A DNA stretch of 64,000 bases from Rhodanobacter denitrificans (GCF_003335105.1 NZ_QFWQ01000005.1:62001-126000); one strand, 5' to 3'; counted from the first letter of the stretch, positions 8,372-17,143 are shown. Notes: a model not told the origin generated them from the sequence alone. Numbers and translations: made by a program.

Positions 8372-9285
8372 ACGCGCCACGTACCATCGTCGAATACCTT
8401 GAGCAGCTGCGTGCCGCGTTGCGCGGCGCCGACCCGGCCCTGGTCCAGGACGCGCTGTACGACGCCGAGGAACATCTGCGCGCCGAACTGGCCGAGCAGC
8501 CCGAACGCAGCGAAGCACAGATGCTGGAACACGTCGTCGGCAGCTATGGTGCACCGGACGAGGTGGCGGACATCTACCGCGACCAGGAGATCAAGATCCA
8601 GCGCGCGCTGCGGCCGCCGCGGCCGCCGAAGCGGCGCTCGCTGGCGGGGCGCTTCTTCGGCGTCGCCGCCGATCCGCGCACCTACGGCGCGCTGTTCTAC
8701 ATGCTGCTGGCGCTGGCCACCGGCATCTTCTACTTCACCTGGGCGGTGACCGGCCTGTCGCTGTCGATGGGGTTGTCAGTGCTGATCATCGGCCTGCCGT
8801 TCATCGTGCTGTTCTTCGGCAGCGTGCGCGTGCTGTCGCTGGTGGAAGGGCGCATCGTGGAGGCGATGCTGGGCATGCGCATGCCGCGCCGGCCGGTGTA
8901 CCCGACCCAGGGCATGACCCTCATGCAGCGCATCGGCAGCATGTTCACCGACGTGCATACCTGGACCACCCTCTGCTACATGTGGCTGATGTTGCCGCTG
9001 GGCATCGTGTACTTCACGCTGGCGGTGACCTTGCTCAGCGTGTCGGTCGCCTTCATCGCTGCGCCGCTGGCGATGCTGTTCCGCGACGACAGCTGGTTGT
9101 CCTGGCCGCGCCAGGTCACCGTGGACTGGGGTTTCGGCGCACATGTGCCGGGCTGGGGCGACGCCATCGCGATGTGCGTGATCGGCATCGTGCTGCTGTT
9201 CGCCACCCTGCACCTGGCGCGCGGCCTCGGTCGGCTGCACGGATATATCGCCAAGCACATGCTGGTGCCGCGCGAGGCGAGCTGA
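8368..9285 (+). CDS. Membrane protein with DUF1700-like N-terminus and 'sensor' domain
   Basis: A protein of 305 residues. The first 75 residues are helical and charged (EYLEQLRAAL, DALYDAEEHLRAELAEQ, YGAPDEVADIY), as in DUF1700/HAAS-type proteins that accompany PadR regulators. Two similar hydrophobic hairpins follow, at about 112-158 (FYMLLALATGIFYFTWAV) and about 208-245 (CYMWLMLPLGIVYFTLAV), plus a last helix near 268-290; this repeat pattern matches the 'Sensor' domain. No kinase domain is attached. Overlap with padR by 4 bp indicates a common transcript. Likely role: an inner-membrane partner whose expression or state is linked to the PadR protein; the actual function is unknown. Confidence 0.82.
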   Translation: MNAPRTIVEYLEQLRAALRGADPALVQDALYDAEEHLRAELAEQPERSEAQMLEHVVGSYGAPDEVADIYRDQEIKIQRALRPPRPPKRRSLAGRFFGVAADPRTYGALFYMLLALATGIFYFTWAVTGLSLSMGLSVLIIGLPFIVLFFGSVRVLSLVEGRIVEAMLGMRMPRRPVYPTQGMTLMQRIGSMFTDVHTWTTLCYMWLMLPLGIVYFTLAVTLLSVSVAFIAAPLAMLFRDDSWLSWPRQVTVDWGFGAHVPGWGDAIAMCVIGIVLLFATLHLARGLGRLHGYIAKHMLVPREAS

Positions 9286-9297
9286 CCGCGCAGTGGC

Positions 9298-10494
9298 TCA
9301 GACCAGTTGCAGGTCGCGCGGTCGGGCCTGCGGGAACACCGCCTGCAACTGGCCGTCCGACAGCCCCCAGAGGCGCTTGAACACGCCGCCGAACACGTCG
9401 CGGTAGTTGTTGAGCACCGGGTAGTCGCGATCCTGCAGCAGGCGTTGCTGCGTGACCGCGACCTGGTCGCCGGCGATGCGGCCGCCGTTGACCTTGCCGC
9501 CCAGCACCCAGTGCACCGTGCCGTGGCCGTGGTCGGTGCCCTTGTCGCCGTTCTCGCGGAAGGTGCGGCCGAACTCTGAGACCACCACCACCACGGTGTT
9601 GTCCCATTCGCTGCCAAGCGCGTCGGCGTAGGCCGCCAGACCCAGCCCGAGGTTTTCCAGGTTGTTCGCCAGGGCGCCGCTGACGCTGCCCTGGTTCACA
9701 TGGGTATCCCAGCCGCCGACGTCGACGAAGCCGAGGCGGTATTGATCGCGCATCAGCGTGGCGATGCGCCGGGTCTCGGCGGCGAAGTTCCTTGCATTGG
9801 CGGCGCCGCGGTTCGCCTTGGTCATCTCTTCCTGCAGATCCTTCGATACCTGCTGGTGCAGCTCCAGCCCGTCGGCAGCGGCAGCGGCGAGCGGGGTGTC
9901 CCTGTACATGCCGGCGAGGATCGACGATTGCCCGGCGTCGAACACCGGCCTGGCCACGCCACGCAGCGAAATGTTGGGAATGTCCGTGCGACCCTGGAAG
10001 CTCAGCGGCAACGCGTCGGTGAACGCGATGGCCGGGACGCGCGGCAGCGTGCCGGACAGGCGTGCGAGGAAGCCGCTGCGGAAATCGCGGTGCGGCGCGA
10101 TCGGTTCGCCGGATTCGATGTTGTCCTGGGTCTCGAAATGGCTGCGCGAGAGATCGTCGGTGCCGGCGAACGGCACGAAGGCGATCTGCTTGCGCTGCCA
10201 CAGCGGGTAGATCGAGTCGCGCAGCACCGGGTTGAGGCCCCAGTCCGCGTCCAGCGCGATCGCGCTGGACGGGTTGCCGGCATCGGGCCTGGCGATCGCC
10301 AGGGTCGGGCGCGATTCGTAATAGAAGTCGCTGCCGTACGGCACCAGCAGGTTGTTGCAGTCGTAGCCGCCGCGCAGGAACACCAGCAGGAAGCGTGGCG
10401 AACTGGCCGGCGCGGCGAACAGCCTGCCGGAAAACGACAGCGCCGGAACGGCGGCAGCGCTGGCGGCGGCAAACAGGAATTCACGGCGGTTCAT
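9298..10494 (-). CDS. DUF1501 protein, Tat-exported
   Basis: A protein of 398 residues with a twin-arginine signal (MNRREFLFAAASAAAVPALS), so it should be exported folded. The body has DUF1501 hallmarks: FLRGGYDCNNLLVPYG, HFETQDNIESG, GGWDTHVNQG and VVVVSEFGRTFREN..GTDHGHG, which resemble alkaline-phosphatase/sulfatase-superfamily metal-site segments. Enzymatic activity has not been established for the family. It lies 52 bp after the DUF1800 gene on the same strand, and this pairing is widespread, implying that the two products work together in the periplasm. The start ATG at 10494 has a GAGG ribosome site at good spacing. Confidence 0.9.
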   Translation of the reverse strand: MNRREFLFAAASAAAVPALSFSGRLFAAPASSPRFLLVFLRGGYDCNNLLVPYGSDFYYESRPTLAIARPDAGNPSSAIALDADWGLNPVLRDSIYPLWQRKQIAFVPFAGTDDLSRSHFETQDNIESGEPIAPHRDFRSGFLARLSGTLPRVPAIAFTDALPLSFQGRTDIPNISLRGVARPVFDAGQSSILAGMYRDTPLAAAAADGLELHQQVSKDLQEEMTKANRGAANARNFAAETRRIATLMRDQYRLGFVDVGGWDTHVNQGSVSGALANNLENLGLGLAAYADALGSEWDNTVVVVVSEFGRTFRENGDKGTDHGHGTVHWVLGGKVNGGRIAGDQVAVTQQRLLQDRDYPVLNNYRDVFGGVFKRLWGLSDGQLQAVFPQARPRDLQLV

Positions 10495-10546
10495 GGGGTG
10501 CCTCGGCGGGTGGCGGGGAAGGCGGCTGGATGGACACGTGCGGCGC

Positions 10547-12175
10547 TCAGCGGTAATTGAAATCCGGCGACGACAGCAGGAAGGTGTTCCACTCCCGCTG
10601 CGAGGTTGCCTTGCCCAGCGCCGCGCGGGTGCTGGCGGAAAGGCCGGGCTCGAGCGCTTCGTAATAAAGCCGGGTGGTCAGCATCGGGAAGCCGGCGTTG
10701 ACCCTGGGACTGCCTTCGGGCCGGAACAGCTGGTTGTCGCCGGTGCCGATCGCTCGGGCGATTTCGAAGCGCTTGGCCATCTGGCCGGAGCTGCTCCAGC
10801 CGGCGGACTCCAGCGGCCAGCCGTCCGGCGTGGGGCGGCCGAATGGCGGTTCGCCCATCTGGTTGAGCCAATTGACCAGCGGCCGCGCGTTGGCGATCGG
10901 CTGGCCGTCGTAGGCCAGCCGCATGGCCGACACCACGAACCGGGACGGATCCTTGAACTTGCCGCCGCTCCCGTCGAACTCCGCCGACGTCAGCATGGTG
11001 CGCATCACGGCGGCGATGTCGCCGCCGCTGCGCTGGAAGGTGGTGGCCATCTTCGCCACCAGCGACGGCGGCGGATCGTCGGCGACGAAGTATTCGGCGA
11101 GCTGCCGGGAGATGAATTGCGCGCAGGCCGGTTGCTGCACGATCAGCTGCACCGCCTGTTCCACCTCGCGGAAGCCGCTGCCCTTGATGCGCTGGCCGAG
11201 GAACACCTTGTCGCTGAAATCGTGGCGTGCCGGGTTGAACTCGAACAGGCCCCGGCGCACGACCAGCGCCTGCATGCGTGGATTGAAGCGGCGCTGCCGG
11301 CCGCTCGGCGGGGCCAGCCCCGAGCCGGTCAGGATCAGCGCCAGCTGCTGCACGTCCTGTTGGGTATAGCCCGAGCCGACGCCCAGCGCGTGCAGTTCCA
11401 TCAGCTCGCGCGCGTAGTTCTCGTTGACCTTGCCCCGGGCGTTCTGCGCGTTGTCCAGATACTCGAGCATGGCCGGGCTTTCCAGCGTGGCCAGCAGCAG
11501 ATCGCTGAACTTGCGCAGTGCGTGCGGGCGGATGGTGTTCTCGGCGTAGTCCGCGACGACCCAGCGTACCCGCCCTTTCGCTGCGTACACGCTGAAGTGG
11601 TTGAGCCAGAACCACGTCAGCTGTTCCTTGAGCTGGTCGGTGCCGTAGACGGCGCGCAGCAACTCGGTCTGTTGCGCCTGCAGCGCCAGGTTCTGGCCGT
11701 GTTGCTGCAGGGCCTTTTTCGCGGCGACCTTGCCGTCGCCATCGGGCATGTCCCGGATGCGTTGTTGCTCGTCGCGCAGTTGCGTCATCAGTTGCGCCGC
11801 GGGCGTGTTGATGGCTTCGTAACTGCCGATCAGGCCCGCGACGGGCGCAGGCAGTGCATCGGACCCGCTCGCGGCGAGCTGGCGGTCGAGGTAACGACCC
11901 CGGCCGAGCTCGCGATAGGTGGCTACCTGAGCCGAGTCGATGCCGAAGCCGATCCGCTGCAGCCAGGCGATATCGTCGGGATGCAACGGCCGGCCGTGAG
12001 GGCTGCCGGGTGCCGCGAGTACTGCCGTTCCATCGGCGCCGCGGTCGGGCCGGGCCTGCGCACCGCACGCCGAGACGGCGAGGGAGGCCAGCGCGTACAG
12101 GACAAGTCGCGGCAGGTGCGGACGCGGCGAGGTGGCAGTGGCCGGCGGACGGTGTGACAACGATATTGGCTGCAT
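10547..12175 (-). CDS. DUF1800 protein, probable lipoprotein
   Basis: A protein of 542 residues. After a longish N-region, a hydrophobic stretch (LVLYALASLAVSAC) ends in a plausible lipobox (V-S-A-C), so it may be lipid-anchored. The DUF1800 body is recognised by LHPDDIAWLQRIGFG, LTWFWLNHFSVYAAKG, NENYARELMELHALGVGSGY, and the late segments FISRQLAEYFV and FDGSGGKFKDPSRFVVSAMR. The gene precedes DUF1501 in the same transcript. The function of the family is not established; pairing with an exported DUF1501 suggests a common extracytoplasmic job. The N-terminal start is the only ATG before the hydrophobic segment. Confidence 0.88.
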   Translation of the reverse strand: MQPISLSHRPPATATSPRPHLPRLVLYALASLAVSACGAQARPDRGADGTAVLAAPGSPHGRPLHPDDIAWLQRIGFGIDSAQVATYRELGRGRYLDRQLAASGSDALPAPVAGLIGSYEAINTPAAQLMTQLRDEQQRIRDMPDGDGKVAAKKALQQHGQNLALQAQQTELLRAVYGTDQLKEQLTWFWLNHFSVYAAKGRVRWVVADYAENTIRPHALRKFSDLLLATLESPAMLEYLDNAQNARGKVNENYARELMELHALGVGSGYTQQDVQQLALILTGSGLAPPSGRQRRFNPRMQALVVRRGLFEFNPARHDFSDKVFLGQRIKGSGFREVEQAVQLIVQQPACAQFISRQLAEYFVADDPPPSLVAKMATTFQRSGGDIAAVMRTMLTSAEFDGSGGKFKDPSRFVVSAMRLAYDGQPIANARPLVNWLNQMGEPPFGRPTPDGWPLESAGWSSSGQMAKRFEIARAIGTGDNQLFRPEGSPRVNAGFPMLTTRLYYEALEPGLSASTRAALGKATSQREWNTFLLSSPDFNYR

Positions 12176-12409
12176 GCGGGGCGTTCCAGGCAGTGCACGG
12201 CAGGGATGGGCAACGGCGATGCCACAGTGTCAACGCACGCGAGTGGCATCCGATGACCGCGGGGAGGTTTTTCGTCGAGGCATTGGGTCGGGATTCATGC
12301 ACCGGCACGAAGGCATCGATCGATCCGCGACAACTTGCGAGTGGTCCGGGGAATGGCGCGCCGCGAGGCCCGTTGCCGGTTACCATGCCGCCTTTGCCGG
12401 AGCGGGCCG

Positions 12410-13021
12410 ATGCCGAAGACCTACGATCGCGACTATTTCGACAAGTGGTACCGCGACCCGCGGCATGCGGTCGGCTCGCCGGCTGAGCTGAAGCGCAAGG
12501 TGGCGATGGCGGTGGCGCAGGCCGAGTACTACCTGGGCCGGCCGGTGCGCAACGTGCTCGACGTGGGTTGCGGCGAGGCGACCTGGCGCGCGCCGCTGCG
12601 CGCGCTGCGGCCGGGCATCGCGTATCGCGGACTGGACGCCAGCGAGTACGTGGTGGCGCGCTACGGGCGCAGCCGCCAGATCGGGCTGGCGCGGTTCGGC
12701 CAGCTGGAGCAGCTGCGCTTTGATACCCGCTTCGACCTGATCGTGTGCACCGACGTGCTGCATTACCTGAAACCGGCGGAGATCCGTGCCGGGCTGCAGG
12801 GCATCGGCGAGATGCTCGAAGGCGTGGCGTTCCTGGAGGTGTTCACCAGCCGCGACGACGTGGCTGGCGACCACCACGGTTTCGTGGCGCGCGCACCGGC
12901 GTGGTATCTGCGCGAGTTCAGTGAAGTCGGCTTGCTGCCGTGCGGCTCGCATTGCTACCTGGGGCCGCGGCTGGAACGCCACATCGCGGCGCTGGAACGG
13001 GCGCAACTGCCGGTTGCCTAG
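12410..13021 (+). CDS. Class I SAM-dependent methyltransferase
   Basis: A protein of 203 residues. It starts with KTYDRDYFDKWYRDPRHAV, followed by motif I, VLDVGCGEATW (about residues 46-56), motif II around YRGLDASEY, and motif IV, FDLIVCTDVLHYL. This is the common small-molecule or protein methyltransferase fold; the substrate cannot be told from sequence. The ATG at 12410 follows GGAG; an upstream in-frame extension lacks family resemblance. The gene is convergent with nth, overlapping its end by 4 bp, and divergent from the DUF1800 gene across a 234-bp gap where I see no clear motif. Confidence 0.85.
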   Translation: MPKTYDRDYFDKWYRDPRHAVGSPAELKRKVAMAVAQAEYYLGRPVRNVLDVGCGEATWRAPLRALRPGIAYRGLDASEYVVARYGRSRQIGLARFGQLEQLRFDTRFDLIVCTDVLHYLKPAEIRAGLQGIGEMLEGVAFLEVFTSRDDVAGDHHGFVARAPAWYLREFSEVGLLPCGSHCYLGPRLERHIAALERAQLPVA

Positions 13022-13662
13022 TCGGCGACGGTCTTGTGCTTGTAGCGGCAAAGGTCGCGGATCACGCAGTGCGGGCAGTCCGGCTTGCGCGCCTTGCACA
13101 CGTAGCGGCCATGCAGGATCAGCCAGTGGTGGGCGTCCTGCTTGAACTCCGCCGGGATCACCTTCTCCAGCTTGTCCTCGACCGCGCGCACGTCCTTGCC
13201 CGGGGCCAGCCCGGTGCGGTTGGCGACGCGGAAGATGTGCGTGTCGACCGCGATGGTCGGCTCATTGAAAGCTGTATTCAAAACTACGTTGGCGGTCTTG
13301 CGGCCCACGCCGGGCAGTGCTTCCAGCGCCTCGCGGGTGTGCGGCACCTCGCCGCCGTGCTGCTCGAGCAGCAGCCGGCACAGCGCGATCACGTTCTTCG
13401 CCTTCGCGTTGAACAGGCCGATCGTGCTTATGTAGCCCTTCAGGCCGTCCTCGCCGAGGTCGAGGATCGCCTGCGGCGTGTTCGCCACCGGGTAGAGCTT
13501 CTTCGTGGCCTTGTTCACGCCCACGTCGGTGGCCTGCGCCGACAGCACCACGGCGACCAGCAGCTCGAACGGCGTGGAGTAGGCGAGTTCGGTGGTGGGA
13601 TGCGGGTTCAGCTCGCGCAGGCGGCTGAACAGCTCGACCACGTCGGCGCGCTTCATGGGCAT
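13018..13662 (-). CDS. nth: Endonuclease III
   Basis: A protein of 214 residues matching Nth, the bifunctional DNA glycosylase/AP lyase that removes oxidised pyrimidines. Visible features are the helix-hairpin-helix LPGVGRKTANVV with catalytic Lys122, AVDTHIFRVANR with Asp140, and the C-terminal 4Fe-4S loop CKARKPDCPHCVIRDLC (Cys spacing 6-2-5). Two nearby ATGs (13662 and 13656) are possible starts. It is the last gene of the metG-DUF2007-rsxB-nth string, separated from rsxB by an inverted hairpin pair. Adjacent rsxB and nth, both Fe-S proteins, is a recurrent arrangement in gammaproteobacteria. Confidence 0.96.
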   Translation of the reverse strand: MPMKRADVVELFSRLRELNPHPTTELAYSTPFELLVAVVLSAQATDVGVNKATKKLYPVANTPQAILDLGEDGLKGYISTIGLFNAKAKNVIALCRLLLEQHGGEVPHTREALEALPGVGRKTANVVLNTAFNEPTIAVDTHIFRVANRTGLAPGKDVRAVEDKLEKVIPAEFKQDAHHWLILHGRYVCKARKPDCPHCVIRDLCRYKHKTVAD

Positions 13663-13673
13663 GGTGAAACGTC

Positions 13674-13759
13674 CGTCATGCCAGCGACAGCTGGCATCCA
13701 GTGTCTTGCCGCCGCCCCAGCCCGAGAGTCACTGGGTTCCAGCTTGCGCTGGAACGACG
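13674..13759. repeat. Inverted pair of REP-like hairpin elements
   Basis: Two 30-bp elements lie head-to-head with 26 bp between them. Each reads CGTC, then a stem-loop of 8-bp arms with a 4-nt loop, then CCAGTG. The left hairpin is ATGCCAGC/GCTGGCAT (13678-13697) and the right is GTTCCAGC/GCTGGAAC (13736-13755). The shared ends with different stem bases that still pair indicate compensatory conservation. They sit between rsxB and nth and resemble the extragenic repeats widespread in proteobacterial genomes. Confidence 0.75.
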
Positions 13760-13777
13760 ATCTGCTCCCTCGCGTTT

Positions 13778-14389
13778 TCATGGCGACTTGTCCTGCTTCG
13801 CACGCGCGCGCGCCAGCGCGGCCAGCACCGGGTTGCTCGATGCGGCGGTGTCCACCGCCGCCTTGCGCGCGGCGAGTTCTGCCTCGCGCAAGGCCGTTTC
13901 GCGCGCCAGTCGTGCCTCGCGGCGCCGGAAATGTCCCCGCGCCGCGTCGGCGTGCGCGTGGTCGATCTGCTGCGCCGGCATCGGTTCCAGCACGATGCAG
14001 TCGACCGGGCAGGCCGGCACGCACAGCTCGCAGCCGGTGCAGTCGTCGGCGAGCACGGTGTGCATCAGCTTCGAGGCACCCACGATGGCGTCGACCGGGC
14101 AGGCCTGGATGCACTTGGTGCAGCCGATGCAGTCGGCCTCGACGATGCGCGCCAGCAGGCGCGGCTTTTCCACGCCGCGGGCCGGGTCCAGCGGCAGCGC
14201 CGGCCGCTGCAGCAGGGCGGCGAGCTGCGCGATGCCGGCCGCGCCGCCCGGGGGGCAGCGGTTGATTTCCGCCTCGCCGCGCGCGATCGCCTCCGCATAC
14301 GGCCGGCAGCCGTGATAGCCGCACTGCTCGCATTGCGTCTGCGGCAGCAGGGCATCGATGCGGTCGGCGAGGGGCGGCAGCTCAGCCAT
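13778..14389 (-). CDS. rsxB: RnfB/RsxB-type ferredoxin-like electron carrier, soluble and orphan
   Basis: A protein of 203 residues. It starts directly at the RnfB 4Fe-4S domain (Cys spacing 2-4-16: CEQCGYHGC ... INRC), then has two ferredoxin motifs, [16 protein letters not shown] and [16 protein letters not shown]. The N-terminal membrane helix normal for RnfB is missing, and the C-terminus is an Ala/Arg-rich helix. No other rnf/rsx subunit gene is in the window. It is thus a cytosolic 12-Cys Fe-S protein rather than part of a visible Rnf complex. It overlaps the DUF2007 gene by 8 bp and precedes nth, so a role in Fe-S protein or redox maintenance is possible but inferred. Confidence 0.88.
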   Translation of the reverse strand: MAELPPLADRIDALLPQTQCEQCGYHGCRPYAEAIARGEAEINRCPPGGAAGIAQLAALLQRPALPLDPARGVEKPRLLARIVEADCIGCTKCIQACPVDAIVGASKLMHTVLADDCTGCELCVPACPVDCIVLEPMPAQQIDHAHADAARGHFRRREARLARETALREAELAARKAAVDTAASSNPVLAALARARAKQDKSP

Positions 14390-14837
14390 GGTGCCCGCGT
14401 GTTCTGGCTTCGGCGGTCTGCCTGGCCAATTCGGCATAAGTATCTGGAGGAACTGCTTTCCAGTGGTGGCCACAGGACTTGCAGCGCTCCCTCCACTTGA
14501 GGGCGGGCCATATCGGCAGCCCGAGGAAGCATCCGAAGAAAAAAGCCCAGCCGCGATAACTGGGGTTTTCTTCGATATCGCTGCCGTCACAGCGAGGGCA
14601 GCGATCGTCGCAGTCGAGGCAGTAGTCGCCCCGCCGCCAGTGGTCGTGAACGTCACGGGCATGCGTGACACATGCATCGGGCACCATGACCAGGGGGCCA
14701 CCGAATGCGATCACCTGGTACCACTTGAGCCGTGACAGGCCATTCTCGAAAACGAAGGCGGCGCAGCCTTCCTCACGCAACAAACCGGCGACGATCTCCG
14801 CCTCGGCATGGTCGTAGGATCGGTGGACGCACTGCAT
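14382..14837 (-). CDS. DUF2007 protein with zinc-ribbon pairs flanking a membrane segment
   Basis: A protein of 151 residues. Residues 1-70 form a DUF2007-type alpha/beta domain ([20 protein letters not shown], then a V-P-D-A segment), thought to be a small signalling or binding module. The rest carries Cys pairs ([11 protein letters not shown] and CKSCGHHW) on both sides of a hydrophobic stretch, [18 protein letters not shown], suggesting a metal-binding ribbon split by a membrane helix. It lies 10 bp after metG and overlaps rsxB, so it is co-transcribed. Function is unknown; linkage to metG is probably only operonic. Confidence 0.8.
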   Translation of the reverse strand: MQCVHRSYDHAEAEIVAGLLREEGCAAFVFENGLSRLKWYQVIAFGGPLVMVPDACVTHARDVHDHWRRGDYCLDCDDRCPRCDGSDIEENPSYRGWAFFFGCFLGLPIWPALKWRERCKSCGHHWKAVPPDTYAELARQTAEARTRGHHG

Positions 14838-14847
14838 GGCTCTTCCG

Positions 14848-16974
14848 TCAGCGCACGGTGGCGCCTGGCTTGGCGCCCTGGTCGGCGTCGAGCAGGAACA
14901 GGTCGCTGCCGCCGTCGCCGGCGGAGAGGATCATGCCTTCGGACAGGCCGAAGCGCATCTTGCGCGGCGCCAGGTTGGCGATGAACACCACGTTGCGGCC
15001 GACCAGCTTTTCCGGCTCGGCGTAGGCGGCGCGGATGCCGGAGAAGATCTGCCGCGTGCCCAGCGGGCCGGCGTCCAGTTCGAAGCGCAGCAGCTTGTCC
15101 GAGCCGTCCACGAAGCCGCAGGCGATGACCTTGCCGATGCGCAGGTCGAGGCGCGCGAAATCGTCGATGCCGATGGTGGCGGGATCGGGAAGGGGGGATG
15201 GCCCGGCATTCACCGGCTGGACGCCGGGATTCGACGCGGCAGGCTTCGGGCTGTCGTTCCTGGGCTTTTTCTTCTTGTCGGCAACGGGAGCTTCGGCCGA
15301 TGCGCCGAGCGAATCCTTCGAGGCTTCGACCATCGCCTCGATGCGCTTGGGGTCGATGCGGCCGAGCAGCGGGTCGAACGCGTTGATGGCGTGGTTGCGC
15401 AGGCTGGCGCGGGCGTCGTCGAAGTCGGCGATCGGCGCGGCCAGGAACTGTTCGGCGGCAGCCACCGTGATCGGCAGGATCGGCTTGAGCAGGCCGGCCA
15501 GCAGGCGGAACGCGGTCAGCGCGAACGAGCACACCTGGTGCAGCTCGTCGCGGCGGCCCTCGTCCTTGGCCATCGCCCACGGCGCCATCGCCGCGATATG
15601 GCCGTTGACCAGGTCGGCCATCAGCACGAAGCGGCGGGTGACCTCGGCGAAGTCGCCGCTGTCATAGAGCGCGGCGACGCCGTCGTAGTGCTCCAGCAGG
15701 GTGTTCCACAGCGCGCTTTCCCCGGCGCTGAACTGCGGCGCCAGGCGCCCGCCGAAATACTTGTGCACGAAGCCGGCGGTGCGGCTGGCGATGTTCACCC
15801 ACTTGCCGACCAGGTGCGAGTTGACGCGCTCCTCGAATGCCTTGAGGTCGAGGTCCACGTCGACCGGCGCGTCGCTGAGCATGCTGGCGAAGTAGTAGCG
15901 CAGGAATCCCGGGTGCAGGCCGGCGTCGAGGTAGGTGCGCGCCTTGATGAAGGTGCCGCGCGACTTGGACATCTTCGCGCCGTTCACCGTGAGGTAGCCG
16001 TTGACGTGCAGCGCGGTCGGCGTGCGGAAACCGGCACCGTGCAGCATCGCCGGCCAGAACAGGCCGTGGAAGTTGATGATGTCCTTGCCGATGAAGTGGT
16101 GCATCTCGGCGCTGCTGTCGGGAGCGAGGAACTCGTCGAACTTCAGGCGGGTGCGGTCGCACAGCGCCTTGAAGCTGGCCAGGTAGCCGACCGGCGCGTC
16201 CAGCCATACGTAGAAGAACTTGTCCGGCGCGTCGGGGATCGGGAAGCCGAAATAGGGTGCGTCGCGCGAGATGTCCCAGTCCTTCAGGCCGCCGTCCAGC
16301 CATTCGCGCAGCTTCGCCGCGACGCCGCTGTTCGCCACCGGCTTGCCGTGGGTGAGCTTGCCGGCGAACCAGTCGCGCAGCAGCCCCTCGAACTTGCCCA
16401 GCTCGAAGAAGTAGTGCTCCGAGTCGCGCAGCACCGGGGTGGCGCCGGACATCACCGAGTACGGATTGATCAGGTCGGTCGGCGCGTAGGTGGCGCCGCA
16501 GTGCTCGCAGTTGTCGCCGTACTGGTCCGGCGTGCCGCAGTTCGGGCACACGCCCTTGATGTAACGGTCCGGCAGGAACATCTGCTTTTCCGGATCGAAC
16601 AACTGCTGGATCTTGCGCCTGGCGATGTAGCCGCCATCGCGCAGGCGCGTGTAGATCAGCGTCGCCAGCTCGCGGTTCTCTTCCGAATGGGTGGTGTGGT
16701 ACTGGTCGAAGTCCACGCCGAACGCGGCGAAGTCCGCCTCGTGGCCCTCGCGGATGCCGGCGATGAAGGCCTCGGGCGTCATGCCGGCCTTCTCCGCGGC
16801 CAGCATGATTGGCGTGCCGTGCGCATCGTCGGCGCAGACGTAGACCACCTTATTGCCGCTCATCCGCTGCGCGCGCACCCAGATGTCGGCCTGGATGTAG
16901 CCCAGCAGGTGGCCCATGTGCAGCGGGCCATTGGCATAGGGCAGGGCGTTGGTGACGAGCAGGCGACGACTCAT
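14848..16974 (-). CDS. metG: Methionyl-tRNA synthetase
   Basis: A protein of 708 residues, the long dimeric MetRS form. It has the class I signatures HMGH near residue 19 and KMSKS at 334-338, the zinc knuckle CPNCGTPDQYGDNCEHCG, and the anticodon-binding helical domain. After a Lys/Pro/Ala-rich linker comes the C-terminal tRNA-binding domain (ARLDLRIGKVI). It charges tRNA-Met and is essential. A likely extended -10 promoter lies about 27 bp upstream. Downstream genes DUF2007 and rsxB follow at 10 bp and by overlap, so the transcript probably continues. Confidence 0.98.
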   Translation of the reverse strand: MSRRLLVTNALPYANGPLHMGHLLGYIQADIWVRAQRMSGNKVVYVCADDAHGTPIMLAAEKAGMTPEAFIAGIREGHEADFAAFGVDFDQYHTTHSEENRELATLIYTRLRDGGYIARRKIQQLFDPEKQMFLPDRYIKGVCPNCGTPDQYGDNCEHCGATYAPTDLINPYSVMSGATPVLRDSEHYFFELGKFEGLLRDWFAGKLTHGKPVANSGVAAKLREWLDGGLKDWDISRDAPYFGFPIPDAPDKFFYVWLDAPVGYLASFKALCDRTRLKFDEFLAPDSSAEMHHFIGKDIINFHGLFWPAMLHGAGFRTPTALHVNGYLTVNGAKMSKSRGTFIKARTYLDAGLHPGFLRYYFASMLSDAPVDVDLDLKAFEERVNSHLVGKWVNIASRTAGFVHKYFGGRLAPQFSAGESALWNTLLEHYDGVAALYDSGDFAEVTRRFVLMADLVNGHIAAMAPWAMAKDEGRRDELHQVCSFALTAFRLLAGLLKPILPITVAAAEQFLAAPIADFDDARASLRNHAINAFDPLLGRIDPKRIEAMVEASKDSLGASAEAPVADKKKKPRNDSPKPAASNPGVQPVNAGPSPLPDPATIGIDDFARLDLRIGKVIACGFVDGSDKLLRFELDAGPLGTRQIFSGIRAAYAEPEKLVGRNVVFIANLAPRKMRFGLSEGMILSAGDGGSDLFLLDADQGAKPGATVR

Positions 16975-17000
16975 GGGGCGTATTCCGTTGTTGACTGCGC

Positions 17001-17009
17001 ATTATGCCA
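17001..17009 (-). promoter_or_regulatory. Extended -10 promoter for metG
   Basis: On the minus strand the sequence reads TGGCATAAT, an extended -10 box ending 27 bp before the metG ATG. There is no good -35 box, which an extended -10 can tolerate. The same nonamer occurs before mrp at 20408. Confidence 0.55.
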
Positions 17010-17125
17010 TGGCCGCCACGGCCGCATTGGCTTCGGACGGGCTTCCGGCGGGGTTTGGCGGCAGGGTCGGGCGCGCCCCGGCCGCGCCTCGCGGTGCATG
17101 GAAACGATCTGGGCGATTGCGTATT

Positions 17126-17143
17126 TGTACATGTTTATATACA
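17126..17143. promoter_or_regulatory. Inverted-repeat operator candidate upstream of the MFS-HAD-DeoR operon
   Basis: TGTACATGTTTATATACA is an 18-bp imperfect palindrome (arms TGTACAT and ATATACA, 6 of 7 pairs) in a locally AT-rich patch. It lies 76 bp upstream of the chosen MFS start. It could be the target of the DeoR-type regulator encoded last in this operon; binding is inferred. Confidence 0.4.
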
